DNA from: Planobispora longispora
GTDB lineage: Bacteria; Actinomycetota; Actinomycetes; Streptosporangiales; Streptosporangiaceae
Assembly: GCF_016863135.1 (NCBI RefSeq)
Contig: NZ_BOOH01000024.1
Span: forward strand, 1 to 49,386
Direction of reading: 5' to 3'
Length of the DNA stretch: 49,386 bases
Under the pieces are notes generated by a model. It had not been told where the DNA came from and did no database searches. It worked only from the letters and a program-made list of their open reading frames with translations. Shown here piece after piece: positions 8,308 to 15,935 of this stretch (positions are counted from its first letter, which is position 1; every line of letters begins with the position of its first letter). A program made the translations under genes and the position numbers.

Positions 8308-10956
8308 TCAGTCCTCCTCGAACCACCGTGACGTCTCGAACTTCTCCGGCGAACCGGACCGGTCCCGGGGCCGGTCCCCGGTCCCGGCCGTTCCCGAATA
8401 CTCCCCGGCCCCGGACCCGGCCCACTCCGTGTGCTCGTCCGCCTCGGTCCACTCCCGCGCCTCGGCCTCCGGCCCGCCGGCCGTGACGGGCACCCGCGGG
8501 TCGTGCGGGGAGGCGGCGCCGGTGGTGGGCGCGGCGGAGAGCACGCCCAGGGCGTCGGCCGCCTTGCTCACCCGGACCGCCGCGACCTTGTAGTACGGCT
8601 GCTTGGACACCGGGTCCCAGCCGGTGGCGGTCAGCTCGTTGGCGGCGCGCGGAACCCCGTCGCCGGGGCCGGAGTCCCCGCGGTCCCAGTAGCCGTAGTG
8701 GAACGGGACGAACACCACCCCCGGCCGGGTCCCGCACACCCGCGCCCGGGCCTCCAGCGTCCCCCGGGGCGACTCGACGCGCACCACGTCGCCCTCGGCC
8801 ACGCCCAGCGCGGAGGCGTCGCCCGGGCTGAGCTCCACCCACGGGTCCGGCGCGGCGGCGTTCAACTGGGCGGCCCGGCCGGTCTTGGTGCGGGTGTGGA
8901 AGTGGTAGACGGTGCGGCCGGTGGTCAGCAGCATCGGGTGGTCCCCGCCCGCGGTCTCGGGCGGCGGCTCGTACGGCGCCGCGTGCAGGAAGGCCCGCCC
9001 CCGGGGCTCCTTGGCGCGGTACCGCTCCTCGGTGTGCTCGGCGCCGGTGAGCAGGTCCTGGCCGTAGGTCTCGCAGTAGTCCGGGTCGGTGTTGAACCGT
9101 CCCCCGGCGTACAGGCGCTCGGTCCCGTGCCGCGCCCCCGGCGCGCAGGGCCACTGGACGCCTCCGCCGCGCAGCATGCCGTACGTGATGCCGGTGTAGT
9201 CGCACGGGCGCCCCGCCGAGCAGGCCTTCCACGCCTCGAACGCCGACTCCGGGTCGTGCCACTTGATCAGCGGCGCCCCGTCCTTGTCGCGGAAGTCCAT
9301 CCGGCGCGCGTAGTCGAGGAAGATGTCCAGGTCGGAGCGGGCCTCCCCGGGCGGATCGACCGCCTTCCCGGAGAGGTGGACCGTGCGGTCGGCGTTGGTG
9401 AACGTCCCCTCCTTCTCCCCCCAGGTGGCGGCGGGCAGGACCACGTCGGCCAGCCGGGCCGTCTCGGTCAGGAAGATGTCCTGGACGACCACGAACAGGT
9501 CCTCCCCGGCCAGGATGCGGCGGATCCGGGCCAGGTCGGGCAGGGAGACCGCCGGGTTGGTCGCCGAGATCCACAGCAGCTTGACCGAGCCCTGCTCGGC
9601 GTAGCGGAAGATCTGCATGGCGTGGGTCGGCGGCGCCCAGTGCGGGATGACCGAGGGCTCGACGTTCCACAGCCCGGCCAGCTCGCGGATGTGTTCGGGG
9701 TTGTTCCAGTTGCGCATGCCCGGCAGGTCGCCGTCGGCCCCGGCCTCGCGGGTGTTCTGCGCGGTGGGCTGGCCGTTCATCTGCAGCACGCCCGCGCCCG
9801 GGCGGCCGAGCATGCCGCGCAGCAGGTGGATGTTGTTGACCTGGCAGGCCGCGGCGGTCGCCTGGTGCGACTGGTAGAACCCCTGGAGCACGGTCGAGAG
9901 CAGGCGCTCCGAGGACCCGATGATCTCCGCGGCCCGCTCGATCGCGCTCGCGGGCACGTCGCAGATCTCCGCGGCCCACCGGGGCGTGCGGTCCGCCACG
10001 ACCTTCCGGAGCTCCTCGAACCCGATCGTGCGGGCCCGGACGTACCTCTCGTCGTACCAGCCCTCGTCGATCAGCACGTGGATCAGGGCGTTCATCAGCG
10101 CCAGGTTCGTGCCGGGCCGTACGGCCAGGTGCACGTCGGCCTCCCGCGCGACCGGCGTCTCCCGCGGATCGACGACGATCATCGCCGGGGGCCGCGGCCC
10201 GTGGCGGCGGTCGAGCATCCGCGCCCACAGCACCGTCTGCGTCTCGGCCACGTTGTGCCCCCACAGCGCGATCGCGTCGCAGTGGTCGACGTCGGCGTAG
10301 GAGCCGGGCTGCCCGTCGGTGCCGAAGCTCAGTTTGAGCGCGGCGGCGGACGTCGCCGTGCACAGGCGCGTGTTGCCGTCCATGTGGGGCGTGCCGATGC
10401 CCGCCTTGCCGATCACGCCGAGCGTGTAGCACTCCTCCAGGAACAGCTGGCCGCTGGTGTAGAACGCGAGGTTCCCCCACCCTCCCGGGCCGTCGAGCAG
10501 CGCCTTCGAGCGCGACACGATCAGGTCCATCGCGGTGTCCCAGTCGGTCTCGGCCAGCTCGCCGCCGCAGCCGCGGATCAGGGGGCGGGTCAGCCGGTCG
10601 GGGCTGGCGTTGGCCTGCCAGCCGTACAGGTCCTTGGGGCCGAGCCGCCCGTGGTTGACGCGGTCGTCGGCCCGGCCGCGCACGCCCACGATGCGGCCGC
10701 CGGAGACCGCGATGTCCATCGCGTCGCCGTTGGAGTGCAGGATCGAGGCGGACGGCACCCACGCGTCGACGTCGTCCTCGGTGACCCCCTCGGCCAGGAA
10801 GGCGTCCACCCGGACCGGCCAGGGGCTGCGCCGGCCGAAGTCGCCGGGCAGGAAGTCCTTGAGGCGGCCGGGCAGGGCCGCGGCGAGCCGTTCCACGGTC
10901 GCGGGCGGGCCGTACGGCGTGCGGCTCCCCCACGGGTCGGCGATCCGGTCGGACAT
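8308..10956 (-). CDS. Molybdopterin oxidoreductase lacking the [4Fe-4S] cysteines
   Basis: Encodes 882 residues of the bis-MGD oxidoreductase superfamily, closest in layout to NapA/formate-dehydrogenase-type catalytic subunits. Recognisable blocks are GRIVGVRGRADDRVNHGRL (N-terminal domain), FYTSGQLFLEE, NTRLCTAT with Cys199 at the NapA Mo-ligand position, ALWGHNVAETQ, QMNGQPTAQNTRE, LFLTETARLADVVLPA, and a C-terminal MGD-binding domain (LLTTGRTVYHFHTRTKTG). The usual Cys-x2-Cys-x3-Cys-x27-Cys cluster is replaced by Ser71, His74, Asp78 and Gly106 at exactly the expected spacing. No Tat signal is seen, so it is probably cytoplasmic. The last 110 residues are an acidic, low-complexity tail. It is cotranscribed with the helical protein downstream. 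Substrate unknown. Confidence 0.85.
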   Translation of the reverse strand: MSDRIADPWGSRTPYGPPATVERLAAALPGRLKDFLPGDFGRRSPWPVRVDAFLAEGVTEDDVDAWVPSASILHSNGDAMDIAVSGGRIVGVRGRADDRVNHGRLGPKDLYGWQANASPDRLTRPLIRGCGGELAETDWDTAMDLIVSRSKALLDGPGGWGNLAFYTSGQLFLEECYTLGVIGKAGIGTPHMDGNTRLCTATSAAALKLSFGTDGQPGSYADVDHCDAIALWGHNVAETQTVLWARMLDRRHGPRPPAMIVVDPRETPVAREADVHLAVRPGTNLALMNALIHVLIDEGWYDERYVRARTIGFEELRKVVADRTPRWAAEICDVPASAIERAAEIIGSSERLLSTVLQGFYQSHQATAAACQVNNIHLLRGMLGRPGAGVLQMNGQPTAQNTREAGADGDLPGMRNWNNPEHIRELAGLWNVEPSVIPHWAPPTHAMQIFRYAEQGSVKLLWISATNPAVSLPDLARIRRILAGEDLFVVVQDIFLTETARLADVVLPAATWGEKEGTFTNADRTVHLSGKAVDPPGEARSDLDIFLDYARRMDFRDKDGAPLIKWHDPESAFEAWKACSAGRPCDYTGITYGMLRGGGVQWPCAPGARHGTERLYAGGRFNTDPDYCETYGQDLLTGAEHTEERYRAKEPRGRAFLHAAPYEPPPETAGGDHPMLLTTGRTVYHFHTRTKTGRAAQLNAAAPDPWVELSPGDASALGVAEGDVVRVESPRGTLEARARVCGTRPGVVFVPFHYGYWDRGDSGPGDGVPRAANELTATGWDPVSKQPYYKVAAVRVSKAADALGVLSAAPTTGAASPHDPRVPVTAGGPEAEAREWTEADEHTEWAGSGAGEYSGTAGTGDRPRDRSGSPEKFETSRWFEED

Positions 10957-11278
10957 GTCGGCTGCTCCTTCCCGGCGGACGTGCCCGCGTGCTCCCCGCC
11001 GGGCGTACGGCGCCGCCCGGCGGCCTACCCTGCCGCGATTCCTTCACACACCTCCGGCGGATAGGTGGCAGCGAGGCGGGCGTGCGGGCCGCCGGGAACG
11101 GCTGACGGGAGATCGCACGGTGTGCCGCACGAGGCTGAGCCCCGTGCGGCATCACATCATTTCTCTCAGCACATCGGTAACCACTCTCTGCAATAATGAC
11201 TGCATCCCTGTGAAGCAGGAAACACGCCGATATCTGCTCATCTCAGCTCGGTTGCGAGCTCCCCCGGAGAGAGGCCAG
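10957..11278. other. Divergent intergenic region, 322 bp
   Basis: Contains no convincing gene. It separates the Mo oxidoreductase operon (-) from the DUF4870-like gene (+). A 9-bp perfect stem (11123-11131 with 11143-11151) and the relatively A+T-rich stretch 11150-11250, by far the lowest GC here, are the only visible structures and are the likely promoter area. Confidence 0.5.
11123..11151. promoter_or_regulatory. 9-bp inverted repeat in divergent promoter region
   Basis: TGCCGCACG at 11123-11131 pairs with CGTGCGGCA at 11143-11151 across 11 nt. It sits between two divergent genes, so it may be an operator rather than a terminator. The binding factor is unknown. Confidence 0.35.
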
Positions 11279-12427
11279 ATGGAATTCGCCGTGGCACTGC
11301 TCGGAGTGCTCGGCGCGGTCGCGGGCATCGTCCAGGCGGTGGTGGCCGTCACCGAAAGAGCGGACCGCAAACGCCGCACCGCGGCTCCGGACGGCTCCGC
11401 CGGTGGTCAGGCCCCCGCCCCGGCATCGCGCGATGGCCGTGCCGCCACGGTGAGTTCTCCGTCCCTCCGCGAACCGCCGCGTGACCACGACGCGTTCGCC
11501 GTGGCCTGGCGTTCCGCTCTGGCCTACCTGCTCGGCCTCCCCGGAGGCCTGATCCTTCGCAGAAGCGCGCACCCTCAGGTGCGCTTCCACGCGGCGCAGT
11601 CGATTCTGCTCGACATCGTCGCCGTCCTGTATCTCTGCGTCACCATCCTCCCCGCGGGGATCTACGCGTCCCTCCGCTACCCCCGGGCCGACATCCCGCC
11701 GGACGACATCGTGATGTGGACCTGGGCTCTCACCGCGGTGGTAGCGCCTCCCCTCGTCCACGTCGTGCTGGCGTTCCTCGTGGTGATCGGCCGCCACCCC
11801 CGCCTCCCCGTGCTCTGGAGGGTCGCCTCGGCCAGCAGTGACCGGCGAGCCTCCTCCGAGGCCGTACCCGCCTCCCCTTCCCCGCAGCCGCCGGACATGC
11901 GGTCCCGGCCGGTCCGGCGGGCGGAGGCGCCCGCCGCCCTCCCGTCCCCCGAGGAGTTCGACCGGGTCTGGCGGCGGATCACCGAGCACGCCGGTGAGGA
12001 GTTCCGGCAGGTACGCGGCGGTGTGTTCCGGTTCTCTGTGGAGCGCGACAGGGTGTCGCCCGACCGCACCACGGTCTCCATCCCCCGCGCCCACTTCGCC
12101 CGCGCGTGGAGCATGATGCCGCTGAAGGGGCCCGGCGAGATCAGCCGGGACGTCATGGGACCGTCCTACGTCTACGCCATCCTCACCGACCCGCGCATCC
12201 ACCCCGGCGCGACCGCGCGCGACCGGAGGATGAGAACCCGGATCATCCGGGAACAGCCCTTCGACGCCCGCCTCCACAACAGCCCGCTCGCCTCCCGGGG
12301 AAGGTGTTCCTGGCACGGGGCGACCTGCGAGGAAGAGGTCGTGGCCAGCGTCCTGACCCGGGACGGAGGAGGCGACACCTGGCACGCGGTCTGCGATCGC
12401 GCACTGCGCTCGCTGCGAGCGGGCTGA
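11279..12427 (+). CDS. DUF4870-like membrane protein with conserved C-terminal domain
   Basis: Encodes 382 residues from an ATG preceded by GGAGAGAGG. Residues 1-22 form a hydrophobic helix. A DUF4870-like block with about three membrane segments follows at about 75-180 (AYLLGLPGGLILRR, then VRFHAAQSILLDIVA). After a Pro/Ser linker, the soluble part at about 225-305 contains AGEEFRQVRGG, FRFSV, IPRAHFARA and GPSYVYAILTDPRI. I recognise this pattern as a conserved actinobacterial domain of unknown function. A Cys/His tail (GRCSWHGATCEEE...WHAVCD) at about 335-375 could bind metal. The combination of membrane anchor, unknown cytoplasmic domain and Cys-rich tail suggests a membrane-tethered sensor or effector, but no function is assigned. 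Confidence 0.7.
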   Translation: MEFAVALLGVLGAVAGIVQAVVAVTERADRKRRTAAPDGSAGGQAPAPASRDGRAATVSSPSLREPPRDHDAFAVAWRSALAYLLGLPGGLILRRSAHPQVRFHAAQSILLDIVAVLYLCVTILPAGIYASLRYPRADIPPDDIVMWTWALTAVVAPPLVHVVLAFLVVIGRHPRLPVLWRVASASSDRRASSEAVPASPSPQPPDMRSRPVRRAEAPAALPSPEEFDRVWRRITEHAGEEFRQVRGGVFRFSVERDRVSPDRTTVSIPRAHFARAWSMMPLKGPGEISRDVMGPSYVYAILTDPRIHPGATARDRRMRTRIIREQPFDARLHNSPLASRGRCSWHGATCEEEVVASVLTRDGGGDTWHAVCDRALRSLRAG

Positions 12428-12509
12428 CCCCCGCCGGTGGCCGCCGTACATGCCGCCCTCGCCGGGTTCTCTATCGCCCCGGCGATGGCACCGGCTCCGA
12501 GAGCCCGGG

Positions 12510-13613
12510 TCAGGCGTCCTCGACGCGGACGTCGACGGCGGCGGCGTCCGGTTCCAGGAAACGCAGAAGCTCCTCGCCCTCCTCGCGCAGCGCGGAGACC
12601 GCCTCCCGCGGGAGCGTCTCGAAGGCGGCCATGCGCAGGACGGCGGTCTTGCGCTTGAGCTCCGTCTGCCAGGTGCCGCGCACGCGGCCGTCCCAGAGGA
12701 ACGTGGCGCGCACCCGCAGGTTCTTGGTGGTGACCTGCCCGCGGTGCTCCTCGTCCAGCAGGCGGGCGCGGTCGGCGTGCGCGAGGACGAGGTTGTCGAA
12801 GTCGGGCAGGAACCGCGCGGGGGCGGGGACGTCCTCGTCCGGGCGCGGGGCGTCGGGCAGGTCGAACAGCTCCCGGCCCTTCTCGTCGCGGAAGACGGCC
12901 AGCTTCGGGCGCAGGCCGTCCAGCACGGCGCGCAGCCCTTTCAGGCCCGACCAGGTCTGCGCGTCGGCGGCGGTGGCCGGGCCGTACGCCGCCAGATAGC
13001 GCAGCACCAGTTCCTCCACCGGATCGCCCGGAGCCGCCTGGCGGGTCCGCCCCTCCAGCCGGCTCTCCGCCAGGGTGAAGTCCGCCGCCTGCGGGAAGGA
13101 CCAGCGGTCCTCGGTCGGGACCATGACCAGCGGCAGCCGGGTCCGTACGGCGTAGCCCAGCGCGCGGTCGTCGGCCTGCGGGAACTTCTCCTGGAGCAGG
13201 GCGCGCAGCGTGGTGAAGTCGCGCGGCCCCTCCGTGAGGATCTCGCGGGCGACCGGCAGGAGCGCCTCCAGGTCCAGCCCGGCGGTCAGCCGGCTCCGCC
13301 CGTTCAGCGCCGCGGCGAGCACCGGGTCCAGCGCGGGGCGGAACCTCGCGTAGTCGGCCGCGCTCACCAGGTGCAGGGTGGCCCGCATCATCGTGGCCCG
13401 GACGACGTCCCGCCCGTGGAGCGCCCGGTGCAGGTCCTCCCTGCGGAAGCCGTCGACCCGCGTCCACAACCCGGCGAAGGGGTGTCTGGCCTCCTGCGCC
13501 TGCATGCCGCCGAGCCGTTCCACCGCCGTCGTGACGTCGCTCTTCTCCCGCGCGAGCAGCATCTGCCGGGCCAGCGTCGCGCGGTTGAGCCGCCGTGCCG
13601 TCAAGGTCTCCAT
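12510..13613 (-). CDS. HTH_42 winged-helix protein, AlkZ-like DNA glycosylase family
   Basis: Encodes 367 residues. The N-terminus (TARRLNRATLARQMLLARE) and the block VERLGGMQAQEARHPFAGLWTR are typical of the HTH_42 family that includes the AlkZ/YcaQ glycosylases. Gln38-x-Gln40 (MQAQ) matches the catalytic Q-phi-Q motif of AlkZ, which removes bulky or crosslinked alkylpurines. Three winged-helix-like units precede the C-terminal beta barrel (GTWQTELKRKTAVLRM). The ATG at 13613 is the first one aligning with the family N-terminus. Whether it has glycosylase activity or is only DNA-binding is open. It is monocistronic; the 3' gap to the neighbour is short and lacks a clear hairpin. Confidence 0.8.
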   Translation of the reverse strand: METLTARRLNRATLARQMLLAREKSDVTTAVERLGGMQAQEARHPFAGLWTRVDGFRREDLHRALHGRDVVRATMMRATLHLVSAADYARFRPALDPVLAAALNGRSRLTAGLDLEALLPVAREILTEGPRDFTTLRALLQEKFPQADDRALGYAVRTRLPLVMVPTEDRWSFPQAADFTLAESRLEGRTRQAAPGDPVEELVLRYLAAYGPATAADAQTWSGLKGLRAVLDGLRPKLAVFRDEKGRELFDLPDAPRPDEDVPAPARFLPDFDNLVLAHADRARLLDEEHRGQVTTKNLRVRATFLWDGRVRGTWQTELKRKTAVLRMAAFETLPREAVSALREEGEELLRFLEPDAAAVDVRVEDA

Positions 13614-13797
13614 GGACTCATCATGGCGACCGTACCTGACAACCGATGGCAGGTACGGCCGCGGCACCGCCGGCCCACCACCCGCACGGACAGGCCGTTC
13701 TCCGCCCGGCGCCCCGGGCCGCATCCGTTCCCCGGACCAAGGCCGTCCGGGCGCGTCACCCCGCCGAGGACCATCCAGGAGGCGTAGATTGCCCGGT

Positions 13798-14232
13798 ATG
13801 AGCAACACCTGGGATCCCCAGGCGCAGGGCGTGCTGCGCCTGCCGTCGGGCCGCCTCATCCGGGGGCGCGGCCTGGCGCGGCCCCTGCCGGACGGCCCCG
13901 AGCCCGAGTTCGCCCTCTACCTGCTCGGCCATCCGCCGCAGGCCGTCACCTGGACGGCCCGCTGGGTCCGGTGGCCGGACTTCCGCCTCCCGGCGGACCG
14001 GGCCGACGCGACCGCCGCGCTGCGCGAGGCGTGGCGGCGGGCCGGGAGCGAACGGGTCGAGGTCGCCTGCGCGGGAGGGAAGGGCCGCACCGGCACGGCG
14101 CTGGCGTGCCTGGCGATCCTCGACGGCGTCCCCGCCGGCGAGGCCGTGCGCTACGTCCGGGAGCGCTACGACCGCCGGGCGGTGGAGACCCCGTGGCAGA
14201 GCCGGTACGTACGCCGCTTCCCGCCCGACTGA
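13798..14232 (+). CDS. Small protein-tyrosine/dual-specificity phosphatase
   Basis: Encodes 144 residues. The phosphatase P-loop is complete: Cys91-AGGKG-Arg97-TG (CX5R). A WPD-type general-acid loop is visible at WPDFRLP with Asp61. The protein is about the minimal size of actinobacterial tyrosine-phosphatase-like enzymes and has no signal or membrane segment. The ATG at 13798 is preceded by AGGAGG at somewhat long spacing (about 14-16 nt). Nothing around it identifies a substrate. It is followed by the truncated oxygenase gene. Confidence 0.8.
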   Translation: MSNTWDPQAQGVLRLPSGRLIRGRGLARPLPDGPEPEFALYLLGHPPQAVTWTARWVRWPDFRLPADRADATAALREAWRRAGSERVEVACAGGKGRTGTALACLAILDGVPAGEAVRYVRERYDRRAVETPWQSRYVRRFPPD

Positions 14233-14306
14233 CCCGCCCCTCCCCGCAGGACTCCCAGGGAGATCAATAGCTGTAGTGGACCGGTCGTCCCACGGGTCGG
14301 ACGGGT

Positions 14307-15050
14307 ATGCCGGGCCGCGTCTTGAGGCGACCGTCGGCTAAATGTACTTTCAGTCCAATAAGAGTCGTCCGCGCGGCCGAGCTGGCCCTCACGGCGGGAC
14401 TCGTCGGCCACGCCGCGGCGACGCCGTACCAGCAGGCGCACTGGGCGTACGCGCTCGTCGAACTCGAGGACGAGTGCAGGCATTCGCGGATGTTCGCCCG
14501 GATGATCGGCACTTACGGGCTCCGGCCGCGGCCGCCGCTCTGGTGGCAGCGGCTGGGCGTCCGGATCGCCGCGATGCTCGACGACCCGCTGAGGCTGTTC
14601 GCCGCGGCGCTGGTGGTGGTGGAGCTCACCGACGCCTTCCAGCGCGTGGCGATGACGGACGAGACGATCCACCCGATCACACGGCAGATCTCCCGCATCC
14701 ACGTGATCGAGGAGGCCCGGCGCATCAAGTACGCCCGCGAGGAGCTGAAGCGCCAGGTGGTCCACCGGTCGGCGGTGCGCCGGCGCGTCGGCGGAGCCAT
14801 GATGGCCCGCCTGACACGGACCCTGCTGGACACCATGATCCGCCCGGACCGCTACCGGGCCGTGGGCCTGGATCCGGAGTTCGCCCGGCGGACCGCCCTG
14901 CGCAGCCCGCACCGCCGGCAGGTCGAGCGGTGGGCGCTCGCCAAGTGCGTCCGCTTCTTCCACGAGGTGGGAATGGCGGACGGCCGGGCGCGGGCGGCGT
15001 GGGTCAAGGTCGGCCCGCTCCCGGACGAACTCGCACGGGGAGACCGGTGA
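14307..15050 (+). pseudogene. 5'-truncated AurF-like diiron N-oxygenase
   Basis: An open frame of up to 247 residues covers the middle and C-terminal parts of an AurF/p-aminobenzoate N-oxygenase-type diiron protein. ELEDECRHSRMF carries the ExxH ligand pair, VVVELTDAFQR is a further Glu-bearing helix, and IHVIEEARRIKYAREEL is the characteristic H..EE.R....AR block. Family members are usually about 290-330 residues; the first 70-90 residues are missing. An in-frame TAG at 14268 and the upstream phosphatase gene leave no room for them. The first 20 residues before VRAAELALTAGL do not look like the family, and an operator-like repeat sits inside the frame at 14343-14357. A 5' deletion that fused a former promoter region to the gene interior would explain this (inference). 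It may be dead. Confidence 0.6.
14343..14357. promoter_or_regulatory. Imperfect operator-like repeat TGTACT-TTC-AGTCCA
   Basis: Six-base arms with one mismatch around a 3-nt spacer, in an A+T-rich patch inside the annotated start of the truncated oxygenase. Similar dyads are common as TetR-type operators in front of such oxygenase genes; this identification is tentative. Confidence 0.25.
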
Positions 15051-15068
15051 CAGGCGGCGAATAATATT

Positions 15069-15082
15069 CAACCTTTTGGTTG
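15069..15082. promoter_or_regulatory. Operator 1 of ArsR operon: CAACC-N4-GGTTG
   Basis: A perfect inverted repeat with TTTT spacer that overlaps the putative -35 hexamer. Its core matches that of the larger palindrome centred exactly 40 bp downstream. Confidence 0.7.
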
Positions 15083-15108
15083 TACATAGGAGGGCCACCC
15101 TCTATCCT
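15080..15108 (+). promoter_or_regulatory. Putative leaderless promoter of the ArsR operon
   Basis: TTGTAC at 15080-15085 and TATCCT at 15103-15108 are separated by 17 bp. The expected start of transcription is at or next to the A of the ATG at 15116. The only Shine-Dalgarno-like sequence (AGGAGG, about 15088-15093) is more than 20 nt from the ATG, which supports leaderless translation. Confidence 0.6.
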
Positions 15109-15133
15109 CAACCATATGGTTGAGGATAGAGGG
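15098..15133. promoter_or_regulatory. Operator 2: perfect 36-bp palindrome over the start codon
   Basis: Positions 15098-15115 are the exact reverse complement of 15116-15133. The core is CAACC-ATAT-GGTTG, as in operator 1. The palindrome covers the putative -10 hexamer, the transcription start and the first six codons of the ArsR gene, which fits tight autorepression. Confidence 0.75.
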
Positions 15134-15466
15134 GCGCTGGACGACGTGTTCCACGCCCTGTCCCATGACGCGCGGCGCAGCATGTTGCGTCGCCTCGCCG
15201 GCGGCGAGCTCTCGGTCGGCGAACTGGCCGCACCGCTGCACATGTCCCTGGCCGCGGCGTCCAAGCACGTGAGGGTCCTCGAACAGGCCGGGCTGGTGCA
15301 GCGCACCGTCACCGGGCGGCGGCACGTGTGCCGGCTGCGGCCCCGCCCGCTGTCCGACGCGATGGCCTGGCTCCGCTTCTACGAGGGGTTCTGGGACGCC
15401 CGGCTCGACGCCCTGGAACACGTCCTCGGCCCACCGCACCCGTCCGCCAGTGAGGAGACACCATGA
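15116..15466 (+). CDS. ArsR-family winged-helix repressor
   Basis: Encodes 116 residues. The winged helix covers about 8-90: LDDVFHALSHDARRSMLRRLA, ELSVGELAAPLHMSLAAASKHVRVLEQAGLV (recognition helix SLAAASKHVRVL) and the wing TVTGRRHVCRL. No metal-binding ELCVCDL motif is present, so it belongs to the metal-independent group that commonly pairs with SRPBCC proteins. The start at 15116 lies inside the palindrome and probably on the first transcribed base. Its stop overlaps the next gene's start (ATGA), so the operon is translationally coupled. Autoregulation through the two operators is the natural reading. Confidence 0.88.
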   Translation: MVEDRGALDDVFHALSHDARRSMLRRLAGGELSVGELAAPLHMSLAAASKHVRVLEQAGLVQRTVTGRRHVCRLRPRPLSDAMAWLRFYEGFWDARLDALEHVLGPPHPSASEETP

Positions 15467-15933
15467 CGTCCGAGCTCGCCGTTTTCCCCGCCGTACGGCG
15501 CGAGCGGATCCTTCCCGCGCCCGTGCACGCGGTCTACCGGGCCTGGCTGGATCCCGCGATCCTGCGGCGGTGGCTGGCGCCCGGCTCTCCGGAGCGCGCG
15601 CACGCGGAGGTGGACGAGCGCGCAGGCGGCCGGTACCGCATCCGGCAGACCGACTCCGACCAGCCCGTGGGCGGTTTCGACGCGGAGCTGCTCGAACTCG
15701 TGCCGGACCGACGCATCGTCTGGCGCTGGGGGTTCATCGGTCCCGACCGGGACGCCGGTCCGGTGTTCGACTCCCTGCTGACCGTCACCCTCGACGAGAC
15801 CCCCGCGGGCGGGACTCGCCTGCTCCTCGTGCACGAACGGCTCGACGCCCTGGCCGTCGCGCTGCCCCACGTCGCCGAGCAGGTCGGCGCCGGCTGGGAC
15901 GGCGTCCTCGGCCGGCTCACGGAGGTGATCTGA
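15463..15933 (+). CDS. SRPBCC/AHSA1-family protein
   Basis: Encodes 156 residues of the START-like/AHSA1 fold: RERILPAPVHAVYRAWLDPAILRRWLAPGS at the N-terminus, GGRYRIRQTDSD, then ELLELVPDRRIVWRWGF, and a C-terminal helix ending EQVGAGWDGVLGRLTEVI. Such proteins form a deep hydrophobic pocket for a small ligand or, rarely, catalyse. The gene overlaps the ArsR stop by ATGA and is followed 2 nt later by the TIGR03086 gene. ArsR-SRPBCC pairs are widespread and usually of unknown ligand. Confidence 0.88.
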   Translation: MTSELAVFPAVRRERILPAPVHAVYRAWLDPAILRRWLAPGSPERAHAEVDERAGGRYRIRQTDSDQPVGGFDAELLELVPDRRIVWRWGFIGPDRDAGPVFDSLLTVTLDETPAGGTRLLLVHERLDALAVALPHVAEQVGAGWDGVLGRLTEVI

Positions 15934-15935
15934 CC

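Noticed and set aside
8431-11064. 877-residue open frame on the + strand across the Mo oxidoreductase
   Set aside because: It is the antisense shadow of a clear oxidoreductase gene; its product is Arg/Gly/Val-rich without motifs, as expected from GC-rich reverse frames.
10535-11278. N-terminal extension of the DUF4870-like gene back to 10535
   Set aside because: It would overlap the Mo enzyme start; the ATG at 11279 has a good ribosome site and begins a plausible hydrophobic helix.
15080-15115. TTG start for the ArsR gene at 15080
   Set aside because: That TTG belongs to the putative -35 element, and the extension has no ArsR similarity.
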